From Roseimicrobium sp. ORNL1 (lineage in GTDB: Bacteria > Verrucomicrobiota > Verrucomicrobiia > Verrucomicrobiales > Verrucomicrobiaceae), in the NCBI RefSeq assembly GCF_011044495.1, contig NZ_CP049143.1, positions 6,882,001 through 6,946,000 on the forward strand: a stretch of DNA of 64,000 nt, given 5' to 3'. The translations under genes were made by a program, and so were the position numbers. Positions 42,698 through 51,849 of the stretch are shown piece by piece; position 1 is the first letter of the stretch; each line of letters opens with the position of its first letter. The notes beneath the pieces were generated by a model, which had not been told where the DNA came from, ran no database searches, and saw nothing but the letters and a program-made list of their open reading frames with translations.

Positions 42698-43243
42698 TTA
42701 CAGCGTCCAGTTCACCGCGAGCTGCTGTTCCCGGCCGTTGCGGTCCTTGTATTTCACATGGCCGTGCTGGGCGCCGTATTCGTGCACGCACTTGGTGACT
42801 TTCACGTCGTAGGCGCAGTACTCGGCGATCTCTGCCAGCTTGCCCTGCTGCCACCAGCGGATGGCCTGGAGGCCTTCGGCGGTCTTGCCGACGCCGAGGG
42901 TGGCCACGGCGACGTCCTCCAGCTTGGGGCGGTGGCCGAGCTCCTTTTCCAGATCCACCATGAGGTCCAGGCTGCGCAGTTCCATCGCGAGGTCGAAGGC
43001 GTAGTAACCGCCGAGCACGCCGTAGTCGAAGCTCACATGATTGAACCCAATCACGAGACTGGCGGAGCGCAGCTCGGCGATGAGCTGGTTCACGGTCTGT
43101 TCGCTGTAGATGTTGTACGCGCCCTGACCAGTGTTGTAGGTCACGCCGATGGACATGCCCATCTGGTGCTTGTTCGACCAGCCGCCCACGTCATTTGCGG
43201 TACGCTGGGTTTCGAGGTCGAAGTAGACGATGCTGCCTGCCAT
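42698..43243 (-). CDS. DEDD-type RNase H-like exonuclease domain protein
   Basis: 181 residues. The 3'-5' exonuclease fold is recognised by its acidic motifs: YFDLET near residue 7-12, GFNHVSFDYGVL ~66-77, and YCAYDVKVT ~142-150, which fit a DEDD pattern. Homologous stand-alone proteins in this phylum are annotated ribonuclease H-like. The substrate is unknown (RNA or single-stranded DNA by family). Confidence 0.85.
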   Translation of the reverse strand: MAGSIVYFDLETQRTANDVGGWSNKHQMGMSIGVTYNTGQGAYNIYSEQTVNQLIAELRSASLVIGFNHVSFDYGVLGGYYAFDLAMELRSLDLMVDLEKELGHRPKLEDVAVATLGVGKTAEGLQAIRWWQQGKLAEIAEYCAYDVKVTKCVHEYGAQHGHVKYKDRNGREQQLAVNWTL

Positions 43244-43276
43244 GGGGTTGCTTTCACCTCATGAAGCACAGGCCGC

Positions 43277-44092
43277 TTACTTGGACAAGTAGTTGCGCCG
43301 GGCCGCCTCGAACTCAGGCCACTTTTGCACCATCACAGCGAGAAAGGTCATGGCGACCCCCAGGACGATGCCGGTGAGAAGGACGTAGCGCCACGGCTCG
43401 GGCTCCCCATGTTCCACGCGCATCTCGGAAGACTCATCCCACGGAGTGACGCGGTTCTGCACGAGGCGATACTTCCACCAGAGCATCATGAACATCGAGA
43501 TGAACGGCAGGCCCAGCGCCAGCCCCTTCAGGTACACCAGCCAGCCCCGGAGCATCGCCTGCCGGAAGGTGGGCAGGCTGCCGGGAAGCGTCCGCACCTG
43601 GATACGCAAGAGCGATTTCCCCGGCGTGGTGCCGTAGCGGGAGAGCATCCACGCCTCCAGCGGGATGTAGAGCAGCAACACGAACGGCTCCAGCGGGATG
43701 GGAGGGCGATCCAGGCGGCCGAGCCACTGCACCGCGGACTCGGGCAGGGTGAACCCCAGAAATAAGGTGAAGGCGCAGAAGAACCACGTCAGGTCCAGCA
43801 TGCGTGCCCAGAAGCGCAGCCACGGCTGGGGCTGGTCCAGCTCCGTGCGGGCCCGGGCAAGCTCTTTCGCTGCGTCGGCCTTTGCCTGGGCTTCCGGTGT
43901 GAGCGGCCAGTAGCTGGAGAAGTCCTCCAGCTCACGAAGTGGCTGCCAACCTTCCAGACCCAGGCGCCAGATGAGCTCAGAGCCATGAAGGCGACCCTCG
44001 CGAATGCCCTGAATGATGTAGAACTGGCTGTGCGGACCGCTCTGCTTGTCCGCGATGGTGAGGTGATAGTCAGACATCGCGGCGCTTGGCAA
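43277..44092 (-). CDS. RDD-family membrane protein with N-terminal GYF_2 domain
   Basis: 271 residues (or 266 from MSDYHLTI at 44077). Residues ~8-60 match a GYF_2/DUF4339 domain (GPHSQFYIIQGIREGRLHGS, WRLGLEGWQPLRE). The RDD domain (RFWARMLDLTWFF, YIPLEAWMLSRYGTTPGKSL) carries the membrane segments, with a final helix near the C-terminus. RDD proteins are transport- or stress-associated in other bacteria; the role here is not determined. Confidence 0.85.
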   Translation of the reverse strand: MPSAAMSDYHLTIADKQSGPHSQFYIIQGIREGRLHGSELIWRLGLEGWQPLRELEDFSSYWPLTPEAQAKADAAKELARARTELDQPQPWLRFWARMLDLTWFFCAFTLFLGFTLPESAVQWLGRLDRPPIPLEPFVLLLYIPLEAWMLSRYGTTPGKSLLRIQVRTLPGSLPTFRQAMLRGWLVYLKGLALGLPFISMFMMLWWKYRLVQNRVTPWDESSEMRVEHGEPEPWRYVLLTGIVLGVAMTFLAVMVQKWPEFEAARRNYLSK

Positions 44093-44168
44093 GAGTGGGG
44101 TGAAGCTGCTGCCAGGAATCTTCGCGGTGGGCAGATGATTTTACCTCAACCGCGAGAACTGTCCGCGG

Positions 44169-44579
44169 TCACAGACGGTAAACGATACGCGCCTTGTCTG
44201 GATCGTAGGGGGACATTTCGAGCTTCACCTCGTCTCCGATCACAAGACGGATGAACCGCTTGCGCATTTTGCCGGAAATGTGAGCCAGGACCATGTGGCC
44301 GTTGCGCAGCTTCACGCGGAACATGGTGCCCGCGAGCACGGCGGCCACGGTGCCTTCCACCTCCACGGCGTCTTCAGGGTTCGTGGGTTCCTCGGGACCG
44401 GGCCGGCCAAACCGGCCACCACCCATGGGGCCGCCACGACCACGACCACCGGAACCACCGCGGCCTCTCCCGCCACCTCCGCGATGCGGTTGCCGGGTGG
44501 CTTGCTCGGGGCCAAAGTGGGCTCCGGCAGGAGAAGAAAGTTCGGAGGAGTGAAGAGTGGGACGGAACGGGGAAGACAT
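44169..44579 (-). CDS. infA: translation initiation factor IF-1 with Gly/Arg-rich N-terminal extension
   Basis: 136 residues. The C-terminal ~70 residues are a standard IF-1 S1/OB fold ([52 protein letters not shown]). An unusual N-terminal part of ~65 residues ends in an RGG-like tract ([19 protein letters not shown]). The start ATG at 44579 is chosen; a frame to 44696 adds only non-conserved sequence. IF-1 normally has about 72 residues, so the tail is a local oddity or a lineage feature. Confidence 0.85.
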   Translation of the reverse strand: MSSPFRPTLHSSELSSPAGAHFGPEQATRQPHRGGGGRGRGGSGGRGRGGPMGGGRFGRPGPEEPTNPEDAVEVEGTVAAVLAGTMFRVKLRNGHMVLAHISGKMRKRFIRLVIGDEVKLEMSPYDPDKARIVYRL

Positions 44580-44702
44580 GCAGTCGATGAGCAAAATCCT
44601 GCGCAATAGCAGAAACCGCAACGTGCCGTCACCCAAGGGGGCTGACAAGGAGTTTTTCGCTGGAGATAAAGGAGCACCCGGCGCGGCGCTCTGCATTTCT
44701 CC

Positions 44703-45200
44703 TTACTGGTACTGCTTCAACAGGTCCTGAGCCTTGTCCGGCTGGATGGCTTCATGAAAATCATCCTCCACCATGCACACGGGGCCGAAGCCGCAGCTTG
44801 CAAGGCACTCGGCGAACTCGATACTGTACTTGCCATCCGGGCTGACCGAGATGGGATGATGGTGATCCGCGTGGGAGCGGTCGATATTCGCCACCTTGCA
44901 GAGGGACTCCATCAGCTCATAGCTGCCCGCCATGGCGCACGAGAGCGTGCGGCACACGCGGATGTGGAACTTGCCGGGCGCCGTCTGGCGGAAGCCGGGG
45001 TAGAAGGTCACCACTTCCAGCACCTTGATGGGCTCCAGCTCCAGCTTCGCCGCGACCCAGGTGACCGCCTCCTCGCTGATGTAGCGGAAGTGGTGCTGGA
45101 TGAGGTGGAGCAGTGGCAGGACGGCACTGCGCTTCGAGACGGGGTAATGCGTGATTACCTCATCCATCTTCGCTTCGAGCTCTGCGGGGACTTGCAGCAT
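44703..45200 (-). CDS. nuoE: NADH-quinone oxidoreductase subunit E
   Basis: 165 residues with the 24-kDa subunit layout: helical N-terminus (LLHLIQHHFRYISEEAVTW), YPGFRQ, and a [2Fe-2S] cluster from CRTLSC (~85) and CLASCGFGP (~135). Start MLQVPAEL. Part of the NADH-oxidising module of complex I. Other module genes (nuoF/G) are absent here; nuoD lies 7 kb away. A CRP-type palindrome lies 85 bp upstream of the start. Confidence 0.92.
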   Translation of the reverse strand: MLQVPAELEAKMDEVITHYPVSKRSAVLPLLHLIQHHFRYISEEAVTWVAAKLELEPIKVLEVVTFYPGFRQTAPGKFHIRVCRTLSCAMAGSYELMESLCKVANIDRSHADHHHPISVSPDGKYSIEFAECLASCGFGPVCMVEDDFHEAIQPDKAQDLLKQYQ

Positions 45201-45284
45201 GAATGAAAGAAAGAAATGCAGTGGTGCCAGTTGCCTGGGTTGGAGGTGAAGAATGCTGCACTCCACGGGAGCGGCAAGGCGAAT

Positions 45285-45302
45285 TTGTGAAAAATTTCAC
45301 AA
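45285..45302. promoter_or_regulatory. CRP/FNR-type palindrome upstream of nuoE
   Basis: TTGTGAAAAATTTCACAA is a perfect inverted repeat with 8-bp arms and core TGTGA-N6-TCACA, the CRP consensus. The same 18 bases, plus flanking GGCAAG and AAGCG, stand upstream of nuoD at 53806. Confidence 0.72.
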
Positions 45303-45374
45303 GCGGGTTTGATTCATCCCCCAGCAGGCCGGCAGCCGCTCTCAGGCTCAGCGTGGTGGGCCGATGGGGAGCTG

Positions 45375-45833
45375 CTATTTGCCCACCTTCGTGTAGAAGC
45401 GTTTCACCCCTGACTTGGTCATGTATCGCAGCACACGCGACTGGGTGTCTTTATCGAGGCCACGGTCAAAGATGACATCTTCGTCCTTGGTCCCGGCAGG
45501 AATGACCTTGGAAGTGAGATACACATAAGAGAGCTTGTGCGGGACGAAACCATCCCAGTCCTTCTTCCAGGCCGAAGTCCGCTCGAGCTTCCAGGTGCCG
45601 GTGTACTCATCCGCCAGCACGCTGCGGTGGTAGCTTTTTCCACGGAAGGTGCCATCCGCTGCGAAGGTGATGAAATGTTCCGTCTCACCGACCTTGGCCG
45701 TCCAGGTACCCGCCAGTTCTTCAGGGGTGGTGGCATCATAGGGGTCCCTCCCCTTTACTGAAGGAACCCCCAGTACCATCAGAAAAAGAACCCCCAAGAG
45801 GCTTGCCCAAGGAATGTAAGAGCGGCTGCCCAT
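45375..45833 (-). CDS. secreted protein of unknown function
   Basis: 152 residues from MGSRSYIPW with a signal peptide (ASLLGVLFLMVLGVPSVKG). The domain (ELAGTWTAKVGETEHFITFA, GTFRGKSYH, YTGTWKLERT) is lipocalin/DUF-type beta, recalling proteins that report 'GTW' repeats. The upstream frame to 46031 is antisense to the BlaI-type region and not used. Lies ahead of nuoE on the same strand. Confidence 0.65.
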   Translation of the reverse strand: MGSRSYIPWASLLGVLFLMVLGVPSVKGRDPYDATTPEELAGTWTAKVGETEHFITFAADGTFRGKSYHRSVLADEYTGTWKLERTSAWKKDWDGFVPHKLSYVYLTSKVIPAGTKDEDVIFDRGLDKDTQSRVLRYMTKSGVKRFYTKVGK

Positions 45834-45977
45834 GTCAGGAAGCCTAGAGTACGTGCGACGTGAGGTCGAGGTTTTTCGAGGTGATTGAAGTGAGGAGCGT
45901 CTCAGGCAGGTCGGAATTTGAGAGAGTAAGTGCTCCTCTGGTCTCTTGGCCGCAGATCTCTTCCGAAGAAAATCGTT

Positions 45978-45987
45978 TACAATTGTT
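45978..45987. promoter_or_regulatory. possible BlaI-type operator
   Basis: TACAATTGTT, close to the TACA-N2-TGTA core recognised by BlaI/MecI, occurs about 27 bp ahead of the BlaI-type gene. One base departs from the symmetric core. Tentative. Confidence 0.35.
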
Positions 45988-46013
45988 TTCGTTTTGGCTA
46001 CAAACGCAATCGT

Positions 46014-46406
46014 ATGGCTGGAAATCGACAAAAATCGACGGTGTCACAAGCCGAGTGGAGCGTGATGGAAACGCTGTGGGATGACTCCCCCCTCACGGCA
46101 CTGGACGTGGCAGAGAGGGTGAACCGCACGCAAAAGAAACCGATGGCCATCCAGACCGTGAAGACGCTCCTGGCACGACTGGTAAAAAAGGGGGCGGTCA
46201 CGCACCGGCAGCAGGGCAACCGGTATCTATACGCCCCCACGAATGCGCGAGAGGACTATGTGGCGGCGGAGTCAGAGAGCTTTCTGCAGCGCATCTTCCG
46301 CGGGGCAGCCGCACCGATGCTCGCCCATCTCGTGAACCGCTCGGATCTCACGCCGGAGGAGATCGCGGACCTTCGGAAACTTCTCGATGAAAAGGAGGGC
46401 TCCTGA
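46014..46406 (+). CDS. BlaI/MecI/CopY-family repressor
   Basis: 130 residues from MAGNRQKSTVSQAEWSVM. Winged-helix DNA-binding domain (VSQAEWSVMETLWDDSPLTA, AIQTVKTLLARLVKKGAVTH) and a helical dimerisation/cleavage tail. By family it represses the adjacent BlaR1-like gene and itself until inactivated. The gene overlaps the M56 gene by one base (TGATG). The natural signal may be a cell-wall-active compound or, in CopY relatives, copper (inference only). Confidence 0.92.
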   Translation: MAGNRQKSTVSQAEWSVMETLWDDSPLTALDVAERVNRTQKKPMAIQTVKTLLARLVKKGAVTHRQQGNRYLYAPTNAREDYVAAESESFLQRIFRGAAAPMLAHLVNRSDLTPEEIADLRKLLDEKEGS

Positions 46407-49400
46407 TGAACCTGATACTCACTTACGCCGGGGCTGCCCTGCCGGCCGTGCTCAGCGCCTCTATCGCCGCTGCCGCGCTGGTACTCGTGGTGCAGGCAAT
46501 CGTGTGGCTGGCCAATGCGCGTCTCTCGCCCCGCTGGTGCCATGCCCTGTGGCTGGTGGTATTTGCCCGTCTGGCCCTACCGGTGCTGCCGGAGGTGCCG
46601 CAGGGCATCTCGCCGCCGAAGCCCACTGCCCACGCCGTGGCGCAGTACATCTCCACCCTGGAAGAGGTCCCTGCAAAATCGATGGCGGAGGCACCCCAGC
46701 GGCCACGCCCGGATCTGGAGGCACAACGCCTGCCCAATCCTGCTGCTACGCCAATGATGGCGACTCCAACTGCCGCTACTCCTGTACAGCCCGTGGTCTG
46801 GCACTGGATGGAGATTCTGGCGGTCATCTGGATCGCGGTGGCTGTGGGGATGCTGGGTGTGGTGTGGGTCTCCTCATGGTACACGGTGCGCCGCTGGCGT
46901 CGCGCGTCTGAGCCTGTGCCCGCGAAGGTGACGCAGGTTTTCCATGAACTGTGTGCCGAGCTTCAAATTCGCAAACGACCCGAGGTCATGCTGTGCCCTG
47001 CACTCGCCGCACCGGTGCTGGCGGGCCTGTGGCGGCCTCGCATCCTGCTGCCTGCGCAGGTGGCGGAGTCTTTCTCCGTGGAACAACTGCGGCATGTGCT
47101 GGCGCATGAGCTGGGCCACCTGCGGCGGCGGGATCTCTGGCTGCATGCCGGGGTGACGGTGCTGCAGTCGCTGCACTGGTTCAATCCCTTCGCGTGGTAT
47201 GCAGCCCGCCGGGTACGCGCCGCCGCAGAGCGCTGCTGTGATGAATGGGTGCTACAGCGCCTCTCGCTGAAGCAGGGCCGGGATTATGCGGACACCCTGC
47301 TGCGTGTGCTAGAGAATCCTGGACGCGCATGGCCACTGCCGGGCATTGCGGCCATGGCGGAATCCAAAGCGGATCTCACGCACCGCATTCGCGCGCTGGC
47401 GAAGTGGGGCTCGCTGCCGAAGCGCTGGATGTTTGCCTCCGCGTGCATCCTGGGAGTACTTTCGTTTCTGGCGCTGACCGTGCCGGGTGCGGAGGAGAGG
47501 AATGCGAACGACGGAAAAGCGGCTCCCCTTCCGACTGCTGAACTCATCGTGACGGTGCTCGATGGCAAAAAGGAACCGCTGGCGGGCGCGACAGTGAAGA
47601 TGTCAGGCCTGCGTGTGGTAGAGAGTCCGGTGTCCGGCTATGGATGGGCCAGGCGCGAAGGCATTCCCCTCAGCTTCAATACAGGGAAGGATGGCAGAGC
47701 GGCCCTCAAGTATCCCACGCAGTTGGAAGGTGGCGAGCACGTCGACCGCCTCAGTTTCCACGTGTTCGCGAACGGAAAAGAGTCGCGGTTCACGGAAGTC
47801 CCTGTGAAGGAGGAGCCCGCTCCCATCCAGCTTGAGCAAGCGGCCACGCTGCGCGTGCGCGCCCTCCTGCCGGAGGATGGGAAAGTGGTGCCCCGTTTTC
47901 TGGTCGTACAAGGCACCCGGTTCGACATCACTCGATGGCAGAACGAGCCGGATGGATCGCAGATCTGCAGTGAGCTGGCACCCGGAGTCGTGCGGCTGCG
48001 CGCGGTATGGCATGACAAGGCCACCGGCCAGACATGGTTCAGCAAGCTGCACATGGCCACGCTAAAGCGCGGCGAAGAGAAGCAGCTGGATCTCAAGCTG
48101 CTGCCGGCAAAGGTGCTGAAGGGCACGCTGGATGCCACCGTGCCGCGACCGGTGCGGGGCGGCAGCATTCACGCGTACTTCGCGCCCACCAGCATGGGGC
48201 AGGAATACAGCCTGGTGTGGCAGTCCACCACACGGGTGGCTGAGGATGGATCCTTTACCATTGCCGACTGCCCGCCGGAAGACGACGCGTATGTGGCGGC
48301 GGTGTGCGAAGGATACTTTTCCACGAGCCCTGCGGAGCCGCCCACCGGTCAGCAGGTCGCAACCAAGGTGGAAGCAGGCAGCCTGGGCGAAAAGCTCACT
48401 CTGATGATGCGGCCCACTGCCACGCTCGCTGTCTCGGTGAAGGTCCCAGACGGGAGTAGTGCAGAGGGCATCAAGATGATGGTCTGCCCCAATACGAGCT
48501 TTGGGATGATGAACACGGTTTACGGGTACACCGGGGAATGGGTGGGGAGGAAAATGGCATCCGTGTCCTGCGAGGAACAGCGCCGGCTGGTGGAGGATCC
48601 CTGGTCGGAGGACATGTTTGCGCACCTCACGCAACCGACCAATGCGAAGGGTGAGGTGCTCTTCAAGAACCTGCCGGAGTCTTCACTGTCAGTCATGGCA
48701 TCCTCGGAAGTCTGGGAACTGCCGCCCACCGAAGTCGAAGGCACCGGGCACTGGTACCGCTTCAAGAACGTGGCTCTTAAAGCTGGAGAAAACGCCGCGA
48801 CTACCGTCTCCCTGGTGAAGAAGGGGACCACCACGCTTCCCAAGCCTCCGGTCCCCCGAGGACAAGTGAACTCGGGACCGCCGCGGGAGCATCGCTATGT
48901 GGAACAGGCAGCGCCAACCGAGTCTCCCAATCCGGACATCAAGGCGGAAAAGGTGGCGCCCGATGAATTCGCCGGCGTGGTGCTGGATGTGAATGGCAAG
49001 CCCATCGCAAAAGCCCATGTGCTCTCGTATGGGGTGGACGATGAGAAGTGGATGCCGACGGATGAGCAGGGCCGCTTCCGCTATCGCATTCCTGGAGCAA
49101 AAGGGAGGAAGACCACGGACCTGGTGCGCATCCATGCAAAGGGTTGCAGTCCGGTGACACTCACGCAGCCGACCGGCGAGTATGGATTCATCACCATGAC
49201 CGGGGATACGCTGGTGGAAGGTGTGGTGAAGGATACCACCGGAGTGCCGGTGAAGGGTGTCGTGGTCCGCATGGAACAGGACAGGAAATGCGGCCAGTAC
49301 GTGGGCCAGGGGTGGTGCCACAGCATGCCTTATCGTGAGGCAACGACAGATGACGCGGGACGGTATCGCATGTTCGTGGAAGGGGACTACTACACGGTCA

Positions 49401-50413
49401 CCGTATTCGGCAATGCGCTGGGCACTTGTGAGCACGGGGAGGTGTGGGTGGCCAAGGGCGAACACAAGAAAATGGACTTCCAGGGAGACCCTGCAGTGAA
49501 GCTGGAGGCGGATATGGTGGATGCTCAAACGGGCGAACCTGTGCGGGATGCGGAACTGGCCATCCTCTACTTCCACATGGACAAACGCTGGAAGGGGAAT
49601 GGCCATGGCAGGGTCACGGTGAGCGGCGTGTTTGCGGGCAACTGTGAGTTCTACCCGAAGCATCCGGGCTATGCGCGGTGGTGGAGTGAAGAGGCGGTAA
49701 AATCCTGGCAACGGTTTGAACCGGAGGACAACAAGAAGACCAAATGGCAGCGGAACTTTGACGATCTCACTTTCAAAGTGAACGCAGAGACTGCGGGAAA
49801 ACCCGTGAAGATCTTCATGGAGCGCGCGGTGATCGTGCGAGGCCGGGTGCTGGATCCGGATGGCAAACCAGTGGCCGGCGCCACGGTGGACCCGGCACAT
49901 ACCGGCACGGACAATTCATTGACGGGTGACACAAGGTTCTCCGCGAAGACAGATGCGGAGGGCCGGTATGAACTGCGCCTGCCCGCGAGCAACGCGGCGC
50001 AATACAACCTGGTGGCTCATGATGGGAAATATCAGGAGTGGAGGACGTGGGCCAACGGAGTACTGCCACCCGTGCGTACGAAGCCCGGCGAGGTGCTGGA
50101 GAACGTGGACATCCACCTCACGCGTCCGGGTGTGGTCACAGGCGTGGTGCTCGACAAGGAGGGCAGGCCTGTGGCCGGACAGCGCGTGCGTACGAACCCC
50201 GTGGACCGGAACGAGAACCGGTACTACGATCCTGAGACGGTGACGGACAAGGAAGGGAAGTTCAGCCTGCCGTTTGTGCGCCCCGGGAAGCACTACCTGT
50301 GGGCGAGGCGAATGAACCATAATCCCGAGGACATGAAGCCGGAGGATCTTCACATCATTGAGGTGAAGGCCGGGGCGACGCTGGAGGTGAAGGCGCGGAA
50401 ATACGAAGACTAG
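46406..50413 (+). CDS. M56/BlaR1-like membrane peptidase with long carboxypeptidase-regulatory repeats
   Basis: 1335 residues. N-terminal M56 peptidase with membrane helices (residues ~10-65 and ~135-155) and the zinc motif HELGH (~234). It ends in a second transmembrane stretch near residue 350. The remaining ~950 residues are repeated beta-sandwich modules of the CarboxypepD_reg type (GVVLDVNGKPIAKAHV, GVVKDTTGVPVKGVVV, GRVLDPDGKPVAGATV, GVVLDKEGRPVAGQRV). BlaR1-type sensors normally end in a penicillin-binding domain; here it is replaced by an extracytoplasmic repeat array that may sense glycan, protein or other ligands. Overlaps the repressor gene, so it is a two-gene sensor-repressor unit. 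Confidence 0.9.
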   Translation: MNLILTYAGAALPAVLSASIAAAALVLVVQAIVWLANARLSPRWCHALWLVVFARLALPVLPEVPQGISPPKPTAHAVAQYISTLEEVPAKSMAEAPQRPRPDLEAQRLPNPAATPMMATPTAATPVQPVVWHWMEILAVIWIAVAVGMLGVVWVSSWYTVRRWRRASEPVPAKVTQVFHELCAELQIRKRPEVMLCPALAAPVLAGLWRPRILLPAQVAESFSVEQLRHVLAHELGHLRRRDLWLHAGVTVLQSLHWFNPFAWYAARRVRAAAERCCDEWVLQRLSLKQGRDYADTLLRVLENPGRAWPLPGIAAMAESKADLTHRIRALAKWGSLPKRWMFASACILGVLSFLALTVPGAEERNANDGKAAPLPTAELIVTVLDGKKEPLAGATVKMSGLRVVESPVSGYGWARREGIPLSFNTGKDGRAALKYPTQLEGGEHVDRLSFHVFANGKESRFTEVPVKEEPAPIQLEQAATLRVRALLPEDGKVVPRFLVVQGTRFDITRWQNEPDGSQICSELAPGVVRLRAVWHDKATGQTWFSKLHMATLKRGEEKQLDLKLLPAKVLKGTLDATVPRPVRGGSIHAYFAPTSMGQEYSLVWQSTTRVAEDGSFTIADCPPEDDAYVAAVCEGYFSTSPAEPPTGQQVATKVEAGSLGEKLTLMMRPTATLAVSVKVPDGSSAEGIKMMVCPNTSFGMMNTVYGYTGEWVGRKMASVSCEEQRRLVEDPWSEDMFAHLTQPTNAKGEVLFKNLPESSLSVMASSEVWELPPTEVEGTGHWYRFKNVALKAGENAATTVSLVKKGTTTLPKPPVPRGQVNSGPPREHRYVEQAAPTESPNPDIKAEKVAPDEFAGVVLDVNGKPIAKAHVLSYGVDDEKWMPTDEQGRFRYRIPGAKGRKTTDLVRIHAKGCSPVTLTQPTGEYGFITMTGDTLVEGVVKDTTGVPVKGVVVRMEQDRKCGQYVGQGWCHSMPYREATTDDAGRYRMFVEGDYYTVTVFGNALGTCEHGEVWVAKGEHKKMDFQGDPAVKLEADMVDAQTGEPVRDAELAILYFHMDKRWKGNGHGRVTVSGVFAGNCEFYPKHPGYARWWSEEAVKSWQRFEPEDNKKTKWQRNFDDLTFKVNAETAGKPVKIFMERAVIVRGRVLDPDGKPVAGATVDPAHTGTDNSLTGDTRFSAKTDAEGRYELRLPASNAAQYNLVAHDGKYQEWRTWANGVLPPVRTKPGEVLENVDIHLTRPGVVTGVVLDKEGRPVAGQRVRTNPVDRNENRYYDPETVTDKEGKFSLPFVRPGKHYLWARRMNHNPEDMKPEDLHIIEVKAGATLEVKARKYED

Positions 50414-50430
50414 GAAATAGAATATCAGAA

Positions 50431-50462
50431 CGATGGGCGTGCTCGCCCAGCCACGCCCATCG
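50431..50462. terminator. stem-loop after the M56 gene
   Basis: CGATGGGCGTG (50431-50441) pairs perfectly with CACGCCCATCG (50452-50462) around a 10-base loop, 17 bp after the stop. There is no T run, so termination is only probable. Confidence 0.5.
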
Positions 50463-50593
50463 CGGGATGAACCTTGGATTAGACTCCGCACAGAAGCGGG
50501 AGATCATGAGCCAATGGTATCATGCCATTTTAGAGCAGTGGCATGGCGGATGCTAATTCACCCTCGAACTTTCTTTAACCCCCCTACGAAGAA

Positions 50594-51472
50594 ATGAGAC
50601 GAGGCTACTTAATCGATATGGATGGCGTGATGTACCGCGGCAAAGACCTATTGCCCGGTGCCGGTGAATTTGTGGAACAGATGCAAAGGCAAGGTATTCC
50701 CTTCCTGTTCCTCACGAACAACTCCGCTCCCACGGCGGAGGATCTCGCGGTGAAGATGAAGCACCTGGGTCTGCCGGGCATCTCACCGAAGCAGTTCTAC
50801 ACGTCCGCGATGAACACGGCGGACTTCCTGGCGCAAAACCACACCGGCTGCACCGCCTACCTGCTGGGCGATGAGGGCCTGGCGGCTGCCATGAATGCGC
50901 AGGGCATCCCCAACGATGCCATCAAGCCTGATTATGTGGTGGTGGGTGAAGGCAATCCCTCCATGGAGCGATTGGCCAAGGCGCACCAGTTCATCGAGAA
51001 CGGCGCCCTGCTGGTGGCGACCAATCCCGACAACTGGTGCCCCATGGCCGGAGGCACCTCGCGACCCGGCGCCGGCTCGACCGCCTCCTTCCTGGAAGCG
51101 AGCACGGGGCGCCCCGCCTACTACCTCGGCAAGCCTAATGGCTTCATGTTCCAATGCGCCCGCGCCCGCCTGCTGCGCCAGGCCTGCCGTAATGTGGATC
51201 AGGTGGTGATGATCGGCGACACGATGGAAACCGACATCCGCGGAGCGAATGAGAGTGGTCTCATGTCCTATCTGGTGCTGACCGGCTCAACGACCTTGGA
51301 GGAAGTGTCCGCCTATGTGTACCGACCCACCCGCATCCTGCAGGGCGTGGCGGACCTTGCTCAAGAAATGGAAACCGGAAAAGAGCGACCTCTCGTCGTC
51401 ATCCAAGGTGGCGCCAGCCTTCGCAAGACCGCCCCACGCCTGAACCTGCCGAGACCAATGCTGGCGTCGTAG
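50594..51472 (+). CDS. HAD-IIA family hydrolase (NagD-like phosphatase)
   Basis: 292 residues. HAD motif I DMDGVMYRG (8-16), motif II FLTNNS (~44-49), Lys-containing segment and LGKPNGFMF (~176-184), and motif IV MIGDTMETDI (~203-212). Class IIA phosphatases act on nucleotide or sugar phosphates (NagD, PNPP-like). Isolated gene; substrate unknown. Confidence 0.9.
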   Translation: MRRGYLIDMDGVMYRGKDLLPGAGEFVEQMQRQGIPFLFLTNNSAPTAEDLAVKMKHLGLPGISPKQFYTSAMNTADFLAQNHTGCTAYLLGDEGLAAAMNAQGIPNDAIKPDYVVVGEGNPSMERLAKAHQFIENGALLVATNPDNWCPMAGGTSRPGAGSTASFLEASTGRPAYYLGKPNGFMFQCARARLLRQACRNVDQVVMIGDTMETDIRGANESGLMSYLVLTGSTTLEEVSAYVYRPTRILQGVADLAQEMETGKERPLVVIQGGASLRKTAPRLNLPRPMLAS

Positions 51473-51849
51473 GGAGGCAATCTATCCTCGTGCGTTGCGA
51501 GGCCGTCTCGTCGGAAAGAAGGCGCGGCGTGCCTCTGGTGATTCGCAATGCGTCCCCCGAAACTGGTAGGGGGCCGCTGCGCCAGCCTCCTAATTTCCGT
51601 GGGCGCAGGCGGCGCGGAGCTGTGGGAGATACGTTCACCGCGCGTTGCACACGGGTCAGCAACTTGGAGTGCTGGAGCTTGCTCCAGCACTCCAAATTTG
51701 CAGCGAGCTCGTGAGACACGGCAATGGAAGGCAACGACCGCGGTCCGCCACTCAACCGCGCTCAACAACCGCTCCCGTCAGCCCAGCGGGTTTCCAGGCT
51801 CTGGGCGGTAGTCGAAGGGGCTTCGCCCTTCCCTCCTCAAAAAAGTTGG
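51473..51849. other. 377-bp non-coding region with a strong palindrome
   Basis: No coding frame looks real. It contains the perfect inverted repeat at 51664-51695 and CDS-like shadow frames only. The overlapping segment at 51680-51760 resembles repetitive low-complexity sequence. Confidence 0.5.
51664..51695. repeat. perfect 15-bp palindromic stem
   Basis: TTGGAGTGCTGGAGC (51664-51678) and its exact complement (51681-51695) are separated by 2 bases. No T run follows. Looks like a repeat-element hairpin rather than a terminator. Confidence 0.65.
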
